Part shown: positions 25,304 through 32,620 of the stretch, piece by piece
Layout of the letters: every line of letters starts with the position of its first letter
How positions within the stretch are numbered: position 1 is the stretch's first letter
Virus record (IMG/VR): IMGVR_UViG_3300050821_014094
Location: 1-46,320 of that record
Source: a virus
DNA: 46,320 nucleotides
Reading direction: 5' to 3' (one strand)
Position numbers and translations under genes: made by a program
The notes under the pieces: generated by a model
Seen by the model: only the letters and a program-made list of their open reading frames with translations
Told to the model about the DNA's origin: nothing
Database searches by the model: none

Positions 25304-25393
25304 TTCGTAGGTTGGTAAGAAGCGTTCTTCGTAGGTGCGTATCGAAAAGATAAATCTCAAGTATCTGCGAACGTAACCGTAGAATTCGTAGGT
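25304..25393. repeat. TTCGTAGGT direct repeats
   Basis: TTCGTAGGT is at 25304-25312, 25328-25336 and 25385-25393, the last directly before ATG 25395. A shorter copy, TTCGTAGG, overlaps the end of the same gene at 25973-25980. TCGTAGGT also lies before the HNH gene (28338-28345), with an inverted CCTACGA at 28302-28308. They may be operators or translational signals. Confidence 0.5.
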
Positions 25394-25394
25394 A

Positions 25395-25979
25395 ATGACT
25401 GATGAGTTGAAGGAAGAATTGGCAGGACAGAAAACAACGAAAACACGAAAGAGATTAAAGATTTCGGTGTCGCAGGATGAAATCGACAATGCCATGGCTG
25501 GGCGAACAGATAAGTGCATGATTCATCAAGCGATCAAAAAGGCTTTTCCAGGATTTGAACGAATCTCAGTGGATAAAAATCAGGTTCGTGTAACTGATTC
25601 GGAAGCGAACGTAATTTACACATTTCCAATGTCGCCTTTTGGACGCGCCCAAATACTGATGTGGGATGCTGGCGAGGAAGTGCAGCCTTTTGATTTATGG
25701 TTACGTAACCCGGTTATTAGAGAGAGGAAAATAGGGCCAGATGGATACCCGAAGCCTGTTGGCCCAAGTGATTCGAGCAAAGGCCATGGTCCGGTTCGTA
25801 GACCGCGAACAAAGCAATCTCGCGCAATGAGTGGGCGAGATCGCATACATGGACAAAAGCTCTGGTCTAACGAGTTGCAGAAACTTCGAGACAGTTTGCT
25901 GCCTGGGCTACATAAGGGTGGTCGCGGTGCTACCTGTTCAGAGCCAGATTCGTCGGTGGGTACGGAGGCTTCTTCGTAG
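25395..25979 (+). CDS. Hypothetical phage protein (194 aa)
   Basis: A 194-residue protein. An N-terminal globular domain (about 18-105: KRLKISVSQDEIDNAMAGRT, KCMIHQAIKKAFPGFERISV and FPMSPFGRAQILMWDAGEE) resembles a recurrent uncharacterised phage family. The C-terminal half is low-complexity, basic and Ser/Gly-rich. It ends just before a strong terminator (26004) and is bracketed by TTCGTAGG repeats. It is separated from the virion genes by its own leader, so it may be a cargo (moron-like) unit. The function is unknown. Confidence 0.7.
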   Translation: MTDELKEELAGQKTTKTRKRLKISVSQDEIDNAMAGRTDKCMIHQAIKKAFPGFERISVDKNQVRVTDSEANVIYTFPMSPFGRAQILMWDAGEEVQPFDLWLRNPVIRERKIGPDGYPKPVGPSDSSKGHGPVRRPRTKQSRAMSGRDRIHGQKLWSNELQKLRDSLLPGLHKGGRGATCSEPDSSVGTEASS

Positions 25980-26003
25980 GGAACAGAAGTAAACAAAAAC
26001 GAA

Positions 26004-26035
26004 AGGGTGCTTCATTACGAAGCACCCTCTTTTTT
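26004..26035 (+). terminator. Strong Rho-independent terminator
   Basis: AGGGTGCTTC (26004-26013) pairs perfectly with GAAGCACCCT (26019-26028) over a five-base loop, followed by C and six T. It ends transcription of the 25395 gene and separates it from the following cluster. Confidence 0.9.
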
Positions 26036-26086
26036 GTCAGTTTGCTCTGTTCATCGTCCACCTTCTGGCTGTACTTTTCCTGTTAT

Positions 26087-26488
26087 ATGCCTCCAAATCA
26101 GCCTCTCACCGCAGACGAAGTGCGCTCGCCGCAACTCGTGGAACCCGAAAATCCCAACGATGCTGTTGCTCGCAATCCAGGGGACCCGACCGTCTCCTGG
26201 AACGCAGACGGATCCCTCGCCAACCAGCCTCATGTCCTGGCGGCTACGGTCCCGGTAAATCCAGCGCCCGACGCGACCCAGAGCGATCCGGCACATGTCC
26301 CATCGCCGTATCAGGACCCGGCCGCTGAAGAAGCGCAGAAAGAATCGGCTCGACTGCGCGAAGAAGCGCTCCAAAGCGAGAACCGGTTTGTGCCAGAGCG
26401 CAGAGCACCGTTGCACGAGCAAGCCGAGCCCGAGCCAGTGCGCGACAGACTTGAACCGGAACCGTTGCACGAGCAAGTCGCTAATTAA
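26087..26488 (+). CDS. Hypothetical Pro/Glu-rich protein (133 aa)
   Basis: It begins at ATG 26087 (MPPNQPLTADEVRSPQLVEP). The body is disordered, rich in Pro, Glu, Ala and Arg. It has a charged helical stretch (ESARLREEALQSENRFVPER) and two near copies of the unit (P)LHEQ(A/V) with EPEPxRD. No fold was recognised. It could be a flexible virion or scaffold-like protein. It heads a run of short, closely spaced genes. Confidence 0.55.
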   Translation: MPPNQPLTADEVRSPQLVEPENPNDAVARNPGDPTVSWNADGSLANQPHVLAATVPVNPAPDATQSDPAHVPSPYQDPAAEEAQKESARLREEALQSENRFVPERRAPLHEQAEPEPVRDRLEPEPLHEQVAN

Positions 26489-26490
26489 AT

Positions 26491-26616
26491 ATGGGCTCGA
26501 AGAAGAAAGCCTCCGCTCCCGTAAAGCCGCTGAAGCCGGCGCCGATGCATGACCGGCCGGCGCCGAAACCGGTGCCCGAAAGCAAGCATCAGCTCGCACA
26601 CGACAAGAAGTCCTGA
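26491..26616 (+). CDS. Small Lys/Pro-rich protein (41 aa)
   Basis: ATG 26491, two bases after the upstream stop, gives a 41-residue, very basic, Pro/Lys-rich peptide (MGSKKKASAPVKPLKPAPMH). Its stop overlaps the next ATG (TGATG). It is disordered and possibly nucleic-acid-binding. Support is from coupling only. Confidence 0.45.
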   Translation: MGSKKKASAPVKPLKPAPMHDRPAPKPVPESKHQLAHDKKS

Positions 26617-26807
26617 TGGCTGATCAGACTGCACCGTTGCCGGCCGGAATAACGACCGACATCCCGCTCGCGCAACGTTGGTACAAGTACCTCGGGAAAG
26701 TGCTGCGGACCCAGAAGCAAATGTCGCATGCGGGCGACGTCGCCTATTGGCAGCTTAAAGCGGCCGCGAAACAGGCAAAATTATTGCTCGATGCCAGAGG
26801 CGATTAA
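26616..26807 (+). CDS. Hypothetical protein (63 aa)
   Basis: A 63-residue basic helical protein with PLAQRWYKYLGKVLRTQKQM and AYWQLKAAAKQAKLLLD. It overlaps the stop before and the gene after (26791). Small proteins with this build occur in many phage head regions, without assigned function. Confidence 0.55.
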   Translation: MADQTAPLPAGITTDIPLAQRWYKYLGKVLRTQKQMSHAGDVAYWQLKAAAKQAKLLLDARGD

Positions 26808-27159
26808 AGGGCCGATCGTGTATCCGCTGCGATGGTATTTCCGGCCGGAAAGCGGGCCGGTTGCGGTTGCTGTCCAGATTCTCGATTCGCCTGAGATTGA
26901 GTTTGAACAGTTGCCAGACATTCTGGCGGAGATCGATGAACGCCATTGGACCGCGGTTAGGCAGATCCTGATTGAGGCGAAGCTGAAAGCCGAACTGCAG
27001 CTGCGAAGTGACGAGGTCATCAAGTCGAGCCAGCTGGCGAGTTACTATCAGGGATGGGTCGCCTATTCGGACTACATCCTGGCAAACTTCGAAGGCTTGC
27101 GCGCCGGCGACGTGGATCCGAGCGGACAAGTGCGTGAAACAATGGACGTGCAGAGATGA
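26791..27159 (+). CDS. Hypothetical protein (122 aa)
   Basis: A 122-residue protein from ATG 26791. It has an N-terminal beta segment (YPLRWYFRPESGPVAVAVQI), then helices (LPDILAEIDERHWTAVRQIL and EAKLKAELQLRSDEVIKSSQ), and an acidic tail. It overlaps the upstream gene by 17 bases and the downstream micropeptide by ATGA. It is soluble, possibly a head-associated protein. No family was recognised. Confidence 0.65.
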   Translation: MPEAIKGPIVYPLRWYFRPESGPVAVAVQILDSPEIEFEQLPDILAEIDERHWTAVRQILIEAKLKAELQLRSDEVIKSSQLASYYQGWVAYSDYILANFEGLRAGDVDPSGQVRETMDVQR

Positions 27160-27314
27160 GCACGATTCTGATTATTTTGATTGTCGTGATTCTGCTCGGA
27201 GGTGGAGGCTATTACGCTTATCCGCGGTACGGCTATGGCGGGCTCGGAGGCGTGCTCGGTCTGGTACTGATCATCCTGTTAATTGTCTGGCTATTGGGCG
27301 GGCTCCGACTGTAA
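27156..27314 (+). CDS. Small membrane protein, DUF3309-like (52 aa)
   Basis: A 52-residue protein with two hydrophobic helices (STILIILIVVILLGGGG and LGLVLIILLIVWLLGG) joined by a Tyr/Gly loop (YYAYPRYGYGG). This is the pattern of small DUF3309-type membrane proteins found in bacteria and phages. Its ATG overlaps the upstream stop. The role is unknown. It could be an auxiliary lysis or envelope factor. Confidence 0.65.
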   Translation: MSTILIILIVVILLGGGGYYAYPRYGYGGLGGVLGLVLIILLIVWLLGGLRL

Positions 27315-27317
27315 AAC

Positions 27318-27344
27318 ACAAGCGAATACCAGGTTTCCGCTTGT
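27318..27344 (+). terminator. Possible terminator/hairpin
   Basis: ACAAGCG (27318-27324) pairs with CGCTTGT (27338-27344) over a 13-base loop, directly after the membrane-protein stop. No proper T-tract follows, so it may be a transcript-end hairpin acting with Rho or a weak bidirectional terminator facing the leftward gene at 27581. Confidence 0.3.
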
Positions 27345-27413
27345 ATTCCTAAGGGTTATCTAACTGCACATGGGCGCCCGGCGAGTGCCGGTGCGTCCTA
27401 AGCAGAAGGCTTC

Positions 27414-27581
27414 TCAAGTTCCACCGTGCCGCGTGCCAGGCGGCTCCTGAAAGGAACTTTGATTCATCTCGGTTTCAATCTGTTTGAGGATTTCGAGAAT
27501 CTGTTTGATCTTTTGATCCTCGAATCCGTCCGAAAGGTTCGTTTCGGCTGCCTTGATCAATTGTTGAACTTTCCAGCTCAT
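27414..27581 (-). CDS. Small leftward helical protein (55 aa)
   Basis: The start at 27581 is chosen because AGGAG lies about nine bases upstream on the minus strand. The 55-residue product (MSWKVQQLIKAAETNLSDGF, then EDQKIKQILEILKQIETEM) is helical and soluble with a Gly/Pro-rich tail. It lies opposite to the surrounding rightward genes, as do 28274-28065 and the beta-helix unit. It may be a small regulator. No family was recognised. Confidence 0.55.
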   Translation of the reverse strand: MSWKVQQLIKAAETNLSDGFEDQKIKQILEILKQIETEMNQSSFQEPPGTRHGGT

Positions 27582-27756
27582 TAACTCGGTCTCCTGGTTC
27601 GACGCTGACAGATCCAACAGGAACACGGTCTGCAATGCACTCCCGAATTGAGACCAATTAGTCGATCGGTAAGATCAAAGCGATAATTGCTAAGGATCTT
27701 CACTGTCTTCCTCTTTATTCTTTGTGCGTGATATCGCCGGGTTGCTAAACCTCTCA

Positions 27757-27771
27757 TATAATCCCTATAAC
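27757..27771 (+). promoter_or_regulatory. Possible promoter -10 elements
   Basis: A perfect TATAAT (27757-27762) followed by TATAAC (27766-27771) lies just before ATG 27779. No convincing -35 at 16-18 bases was seen. It could drive an almost leaderless transcript of the 27779 gene. Confidence 0.3.
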
Positions 27772-27778
27772 ACGGATC

Positions 27779-28099
27779 ATGGAACAAAAACAGAACCTCC
27801 GGGAGCTGATCACCGAACTGGCGGATGAAGTCGAATGGCTGGCGGAGAAAGCTAGGGGCTACGGGCCAAATCGTGACCTCGTGAGGCGCGCTAGGGAAGC
27901 TGCAGAAAGCGAGGATTATCCGGAACCGACATCGAAAATGCTGGACGGTGATCCTTTATTTGATGCCATTTGGGGTGCCATCAAGGGTTGGAATATCAGT
28001 CGCCATAATGACGGTTTGTACCAAGGCCCGACCGGAAACGATGTGCGTCATATTTACGAAGCAGTCAAAGCTGTCGATGGTCATGGGATCTGGCCTTAG
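27779..28099 (+). CDS. Hypothetical protein (106 aa)
   Basis: A 106-residue acidic protein with helical N-terminus (NLRELITELADEVEWLAEKA) and a folded C-terminal half (LFDAIWGAIKGWNISRHNDG to AVDGHGIWP). It is close to small phage proteins of unknown role. Its end overlaps antisense with the end of the leftward gene at 28065-28274 by 35 bases, an unusual convergent overlap. Confidence 0.65.
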   Translation: MEQKQNLRELITELADEVEWLAEKARGYGPNRDLVRRAREAAESEDYPEPTSKMLDGDPLFDAIWGAIKGWNISRHNDGLYQGPTGNDVRHIYEAVKAVDGHGIWP

Positions 28100-28274
28100 T
28101 CGAATATTTATGACGTTCGAGTTCGGCGAGAAAGTTCCATAGCCGGCGCGCTTGTTCACCCACTTCGGCCGAATCAGCCATCGCGGCCGGTAAATTCTCG
28201 TACTCCAGATCGTCCCTCAACCGATCGAGATAGGTTTGCAGGCGCTCAAGTTTGAGTTGGGTCTGAATGTTCAT
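28065..28274 (-). CDS. Small leftward helical protein (69 aa)
   Basis: The product from ATG 28274 (MNIQTQLKLERLQTYLDRLR, then ARRLWNFLAELERHKY) is helical and charged, probably a short coiled coil. A longer frame to 28382 would run across the repeat/leader of the HNH gene and is less likely. It overlaps the 27779 gene tail-to-tail. The function is unknown. Confidence 0.5.
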   Translation of the reverse strand: MNIQTQLKLERLQTYLDRLRDDLEYENLPAAMADSAEVGEQARRLWNFLAELERHKYSTKARSHDHRQL

Positions 28275-28350
28275 TTTGGTGAGAGTAGAAAAACCTCGAA
28301 GCCTACGATCGATACTTAAAGCTTTAGGCATTCTTTGTCGTAGGTAAAGG

Positions 28351-28800
28351 ATGCCCAAAGGCGACGTAGAAACGAGATGCACAAAATGCGGTGAAACGAA
28401 ACCGAACAGTGCATTTAGATTTTTGAAGCACAGCTTGTATTGCCGTCAATGCGAAAATGTTCGAGACCGAAAATACAAACGTGTTCGAAAACCTTATTAT
28501 CGCCGTGTTTGTCACCTTAAAAAATACGGATTGACTATAGATGTATTCAATCGCCTTGTTCGGTTACAGCATGGATGCTGTAAAATCTGCAAAAGGAAAT
28601 TTACGCAAAACAAAGATGCTGTGCCTTGCGTGGATCATTGTCACCACCTTGGCCATACAAGAGCAATTCTCTGTCGGCGATGCAATATTGCTGAGGGAAT
28701 ACTCAAGACAGCCGATAACGCGCTAGCTCTGTATCAATACATGTTCGAAAACGAACTTTTCGAAGAAAGAAACTCAGGGCTCGCGATCGAGCGAGCCTGA
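28351..28800 (+). CDS. HNH/recombination endonuclease VII-like protein
   Basis: A 149-residue nuclease. An N-terminal zinc ribbon (CTKC 10-13, CRQC 31-34) is followed by the Endo VII/HNH core: GCCKICKRKF (about 75-84), VDHCHHLGHTRAILCRRCN (94-112). The catalytic His-rich motif and zinc cysteines are intact. Such enzymes resolve branched DNA during packaging or act as free-standing homing endonucleases. The leader contains an inverted CCTACGA/TCGTAGG pair, and the stop codon lies inside a terminator stem. Its isolated transcription unit suggests a mobile insertion. Confidence 0.85.
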   Translation: MPKGDVETRCTKCGETKPNSAFRFLKHSLYCRQCENVRDRKYKRVRKPYYRRVCHLKKYGLTIDVFNRLVRLQHGCCKICKRKFTQNKDAVPCVDHCHHLGHTRAILCRRCNIAEGILKTADNALALYQYMFENELFEERNSGLAIERA

Positions 28801-28807
28801 GTTTTTT
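28773..28807 (+). terminator. Rho-independent terminator overlapping HNH stop
   Basis: CTCAG plus GCTCGC pairs with GCGAGC plus CTGAG (one bulged G) around GATCGA, followed by six T. The TGA of the HNH gene is part of the 3' stem. It faces the convergent leftward beta-helix genes and can act as a boundary. Confidence 0.85.
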
Positions 28808-28873
28808 AGTTTTTCCGAGCAGTGCCTTAACCGAATTTGCGGGTAAAATCAGATCACAAAACTAAGCACCGTG

Positions 28874-30679
28874 TCAACGCAAAGGGTGCGGATAGGCGAC
28901 TTCTGCAAATCCGGCCGGAGGCCCGACACTTCCTGGATCGGTAATCGCGCCGGAATCCTGAACATTGCCCCAGGTGTACGATTGGGTCGGAGCCAGTGAG
29001 CCCGGTGGATCTGTTCGCAATGAAATGTAATCGCCGTTTTGTCCATGAATGATGTTGTTGTAGATCAGCGATCCAACACCACCGCGGATATCCGCCAGCT
29101 TTGCGCCGGCAGAGCTCCCGGTATAATTAAAGACGTTGTCGTGAATAACGAATCCGTAATTGTTGCAGGCGGCAGCGGTTGGCGTTTGGGCATTGCCTGA
29201 TCCGTGCATGTCGAACCCGTCAACCTGCACCGTGCCGAGTCGGTTAATCGTAAAAGTGCATTGCCGAACGATATAGTTCATCGGGAATTCGGTATCGGCC
29301 ATGTAGTTGGACCCTAGAGGTCCCCCGGTCCAACCCGTCGCATACGGGTAAAGTCCGTAATTGCCGAACAAATGATCGCAATCCTCATACACCATGTACT
29401 GGCGAGTGCCCCAGGCCGGGACAGGGATAAAAGTTCCGTATAAAGCCGCGGCATTGTAAAAGCCCGAATTTCGATGGTTGATTTTGCAATTAATGAAGGT
29501 GCAATAGTACACAACACCAAAAGCTGAATCGTTCAGGATCCCGAAACTAAAGCTGTCGAAGGTGCAGTCGTGAATGACGATTTGGTTCGGCAAGACACCA
29601 TTGGGATAAATAGCGATCGCGTCGCTGCCGTTCGCCGCGGTTTCTTGACCTTGCGAAGCAAAATAAATCCCGTAAATCTCGGTGCGTTGATCGCTCGAAG
29701 GAGACACGACAAAGAGCGGCGTTTCCAAGCCGGACGTTGCTCCGGTAGAGTTGGTGATCTTGGTTGCTTGCGATTTCGTGGAACCTTTGCCCGAGGTGGT
29801 CAATGTCCCTTGACCCTTGATCGTGATAGGAACCGGGACAGTGATCGAAGCGCTCCAACTGGCGCTTCCCGCTGGAATGATGACCGTGTCTCCGGCCGCA
29901 GCGCTGGTTATCGCGGCCAGGACGCTGGCGCGGTCCACGCCGGCGGCCGTCCAGGTGTTTGCTCCACTGGGAGGAGGCGGAGTTCCGGATGATAACGGCT
30001 TGAAGGTTGCCATGCCGCTCACCCATTCGTTATTCCCGTGGTTGAAGTCGACATTGACCGGACCCGCTGCGGCGAGGATTTTGTATTCGCTGCCGACGCC
30101 ATTGGTGACGTTGTTGTCGAGAGGCAAGAACCCGGCGCCAGGCGAATACCCGCTGCCATCGTAGGTCGTCAATCCACCGAGGATCAATTGATTGCCGGTC
30201 GTCGTCGTTGCCGAAGCCGTAGGTGCTGTCGCGCCCGATCCGTGTCCGGTCGCGTTGACATCGTTAGGTGAGGTTGGGGCCGCTCCGCTCCATTCTTGAG
30301 CTTGCACTTCCACTGGTGCGGCGACCGGAAAGGTGATGGTGACAGTAGGCGAACCAGCCAGGCAACTGGCCCGATAATAAATAGCCTGGCAAATGTCAAC
30401 CGAATGAACTGCCGTAGCACCCGCTTTGGTCCAAGCACCGTTGACGCTGTCTGACACCGTGGGGGCGGCCTGGTTTGACGCACTTGTGAACCATCCGACG
30501 ACCATCGTCAGAAGGTTGCCCGCGGCATTGGCAGCCGGGTAGGTGTAAGTGTGCGAGATCGCGGTCGTCGCGTCGTGCTTGTAACTATGCTGCGCAAGGC
30601 CCCAGACTGAGGGTGCTGATCCTCCACCACCGGCAAGTTTAGCTTGCCGCAAGAACCACCAAGGGACCTCGCTGCTCAT
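28874..30679 (-). CDS. Beta-helix tail fibre/depolymerase-like protein with N-terminal lectin-like domain
   Basis: A 601-residue protein. Residues about 20-232 form a jelly-roll/lectin-like beta domain (YPAANAAGNLLTMVVGWFTS, TVTITFPVAAPVEVQAQEW). After a Pro-rich linker, residues about 240-601 are a right-handed parallel beta-helix of the pectate-lyase type (AGDTVIIPAGSASWSASITV and repeating short strands with IVIHDCTFDSF-like turns). Such helices in phage fibres bind or cleave surface polysaccharide. A beta-helix homologous to this one is encoded directly upstream (32282-30681), one base away, so the two probably arose by duplication. No catalytic residues can be assigned. Confidence 0.8.
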   Translation of the reverse strand: MSSEVPWWFLRQAKLAGGGGSAPSVWGLAQHSYKHDATTAISHTYTYPAANAAGNLLTMVVGWFTSASNQAAPTVSDSVNGAWTKAGATAVHSVDICQAIYYRASCLAGSPTVTITFPVAAPVEVQAQEWSGAAPTSPNDVNATGHGSGATAPTASATTTTGNQLILGGLTTYDGSGYSPGAGFLPLDNNVTNGVGSEYKILAAAGPVNVDFNHGNNEWVSGMATFKPLSSGTPPPPSGANTWTAAGVDRASVLAAITSAAAGDTVIIPAGSASWSASITVPVPITIKGQGTLTTSGKGSTKSQATKITNSTGATSGLETPLFVVSPSSDQRTEIYGIYFASQGQETAANGSDAIAIYPNGVLPNQIVIHDCTFDSFSFGILNDSAFGVVYYCTFINCKINHRNSGFYNAAALYGTFIPVPAWGTRQYMVYEDCDHLFGNYGLYPYATGWTGGPLGSNYMADTEFPMNYIVRQCTFTINRLGTVQVDGFDMHGSGNAQTPTAAACNNYGFVIHDNVFNYTGSSAGAKLADIRGGVGSLIYNNIIHGQNGDYISLRTDPPGSLAPTQSYTWGNVQDSGAITDPGSVGPPAGFAEVAYPHPLR

Positions 30680-30680
30680 T

Positions 30681-32282
30681 TCAGAAGTTTGTCAGGTTGA
30701 CTTTCTTGGTCCCGTTACTGGCCATCAGGTCGCCATTCTCAACGGATAAGGTCACCTTCTCTGTGCCCGTAAAAATCTCAATCGGCGCTTCCGCTCGCGT
30801 TGCCGGGACCGGATCGGGCGGGACCGGGGGTGCAGCGACATTGATAAATTTAACCTTGGTAATGCCTGCCGGTTCGCGCGGCGCGATGTAGAGGACGTGA
30901 GGTCCGGCAGAGAGCACCCACTCTTTAGCTGGCGCCGCAGCTCTACCTTTCTTGCCGCTGACGCCGCGCCACGTGACTGCCTGTTCAGTGGGCTGAGCCG
31001 CAGTCGTCATATCCCAGCAACGGGCGTTGTCGCCGGTGGGATCTGAATCGAAATCAATCCAGAGCGAATCCTTGTCACCGCTCGGCGCCGTTACCGTGCC
31101 GACCAACTGATAAGTGCCGGCTGCGGCATCGATCGGATTCTGGCCGATCGCTACCGGGATCACCGTGCCGTCCTGCACCTTGGGCGGAGGTGTCGGATTT
31201 GGCGGAGGTGTGCTGCCGCTCAGTAACGGGTGCGGATGCGCGATCTCCTTGTAGCCCTGCGGAAGTCCCTTGTTGTTGAAATAGTTGGTGCCTTCCTGGC
31301 CGCCCGTTCCGTCATTCTGAAGCTGGACTGGATTTCCGTTGGAAGTGTTTTTATCGAAATAGGTTTTCGTTGGTGTGATGCTCGTCCGATCATCAGTAAA
31401 TGCATTCGCTCGAATCACGTTCCTGACCGAGTTAGGACTGGAGGATCCAGTCACCGTATTGTTGAAAATCAAGTTTCCAACGCCGCCACGAATATCGGCT
31501 AACTTATCAACCTGCGCTCCGCCACTGACATTGAAAACGTTATCGTGCGCAATCGTTCCGTAACCATTTCGACAAGCATTTTCGTTTCCTCCATCGTTGT
31601 TCCCATGCTCATCCCATCCGCTCTCGGTCCAGCCAGACGAATGCGTGATGTCTACCGTGGTGAATCTAAAGATGACATTCATTGGTCCATCCGTATCCGC
31701 CAAATAGAATTCCCAGGCATCCTGATCCAAGACATAATGGCAATCTTCGACGACCATGTACGCTGCGGTTCCCCAAGCTGGCGATGGCACATTGCCAACC
31801 GCTGAGGCCGAAAGGCTTTTCAAAAATCCCTTGTGCCTAGTCGGGATTTTACAATTCCAAAACTTGCACCTCGCGCAGACTCCGAAACCTGCCGAGTTCG
31901 CCACCGTCCCGTTTTGGTAGGCGCTATAAAAGCCCTTGAAATCAATGTCGCGGATCACGATCGAGTTTAACAAAGTCCCCGAATTATCCATTGTAATCCC
32001 GAAACCTTGCTGGTTGGAACCGCTGGTCAAACTCAGTAACCCGATTTCAATGCGGGCATCGATCGGGCACTTGAGATAGAATCCGCTCCCGCCATTGGCA
32101 ACCGTGATATTCGTTTTGCCCTGGCCAGCGCCCAAGACGATCACCGGTTTAGTAATGGTAATGCTCGCGCTCCAGGTGGCTGAACCCGCAGGTAAGCTGA
32201 CCGTATCGCCGCTTCCAGCGGAATTGATTGCCGATTGAACGTCAGATTGAGAAAGAGAAGGTGCGGAGATGGTGTTGCTCAT
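30681..32282 (-). CDS. Beta-helix fibre/depolymerase-like protein with C-terminal CBM-like domain
   Basis: A 533-residue protein. The parallel beta-helix is at about 5-350 (SDVQSAINSAGSGDTVSLPA, GSATWSASITITKPVIVLGA). A Pro-rich linker (PPPNPTPPPK) precedes a beta domain at about 365-490 resembling malectin/carbohydrate-binding modules (AAGTYQLVGTVTAPSGDKDS, HVLYIAPREPAGITKVKFIN). The helix is paralogous to the one in the next gene, but the accessory domain is at the other end. This suggests domain shuffling of surface-binding fibres. ATG 32282 has a weak ribosome site. The frame stays open for about 45 codons upstream with protein-like sequence and no canonical start. Confidence 0.8.
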   Translation of the reverse strand: MSNTISAPSLSQSDVQSAINSAGSGDTVSLPAGSATWSASITITKPVIVLGAGQGKTNITVANGGSGFYLKCPIDARIEIGLLSLTSGSNQQGFGITMDNSGTLLNSIVIRDIDFKGFYSAYQNGTVANSAGFGVCARCKFWNCKIPTRHKGFLKSLSASAVGNVPSPAWGTAAYMVVEDCHYVLDQDAWEFYLADTDGPMNVIFRFTTVDITHSSGWTESGWDEHGNNDGGNENACRNGYGTIAHDNVFNVSGGAQVDKLADIRGGVGNLIFNNTVTGSSSPNSVRNVIRANAFTDDRTSITPTKTYFDKNTSNGNPVQLQNDGTGGQEGTNYFNNKGLPQGYKEIAHPHPLLSGSTPPPNPTPPPKVQDGTVIPVAIGQNPIDAAAGTYQLVGTVTAPSGDKDSLWIDFDSDPTGDNARCWDMTTAAQPTEQAVTWRGVSGKKGRAAAPAKEWVLSAGPHVLYIAPREPAGITKVKFINVAAPPVPPDPVPATRAEAPIEIFTGTEKVTLSVENGDLMASNGTKKVNLTNF

Positions 32283-32385
32283 GATTTCTTTTCGCAGTTT
32301 ATCGGCATGTTCAAGGGCTTCTGGGTTTAGGATCGGGCCATCGTCTGGCTGGCAGTAGTCGTAAGGAGTTAAACGAGTCGTAATT

Positions 32386-32508
32386 TCATCTAGTGTTGCG
32401 CTCGATTCTGCACATTACCCACAGAATCGCTGCTAAAAATCCACCCATGAAGAGCAGCCAAAAAGTGCAATAGGTCAGGTCGATTTCGTTGATGCGGGAA
32501 AGCTTCAC
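32386..32508 (-). CDS. Possible small membrane protein (40 aa)
   Basis: GTG 32508 (minus strand) opens 40 codons with one clear transmembrane helix (YCTFWLLFMGGFLAAILWVM) between charged ends (KLSRINEID and CRIERNTR). It is upstream of the leftward beta-helix genes and could be the first gene of that unit. The lack of a Shine-Dalgarno site limits confidence. The remaining spacer 32509-32620 shows nothing definite. A TTGACA at 32564 has no matching -10. Confidence 0.4.
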   Translation of the reverse strand: MKLSRINEIDLTYCTFWLLFMGGFLAAILWVMCRIERNTR

Positions 32509-32620
32509 GGGAAGATCAATCTTGATCTTTATCAAAGCACGTGAGACAACGCAATTGTGTTTCTGGTTGACACGTCATCAAATCAACCTGCGAAGTTACT
32601 TGTTTTAGATCCTCAAAAAC

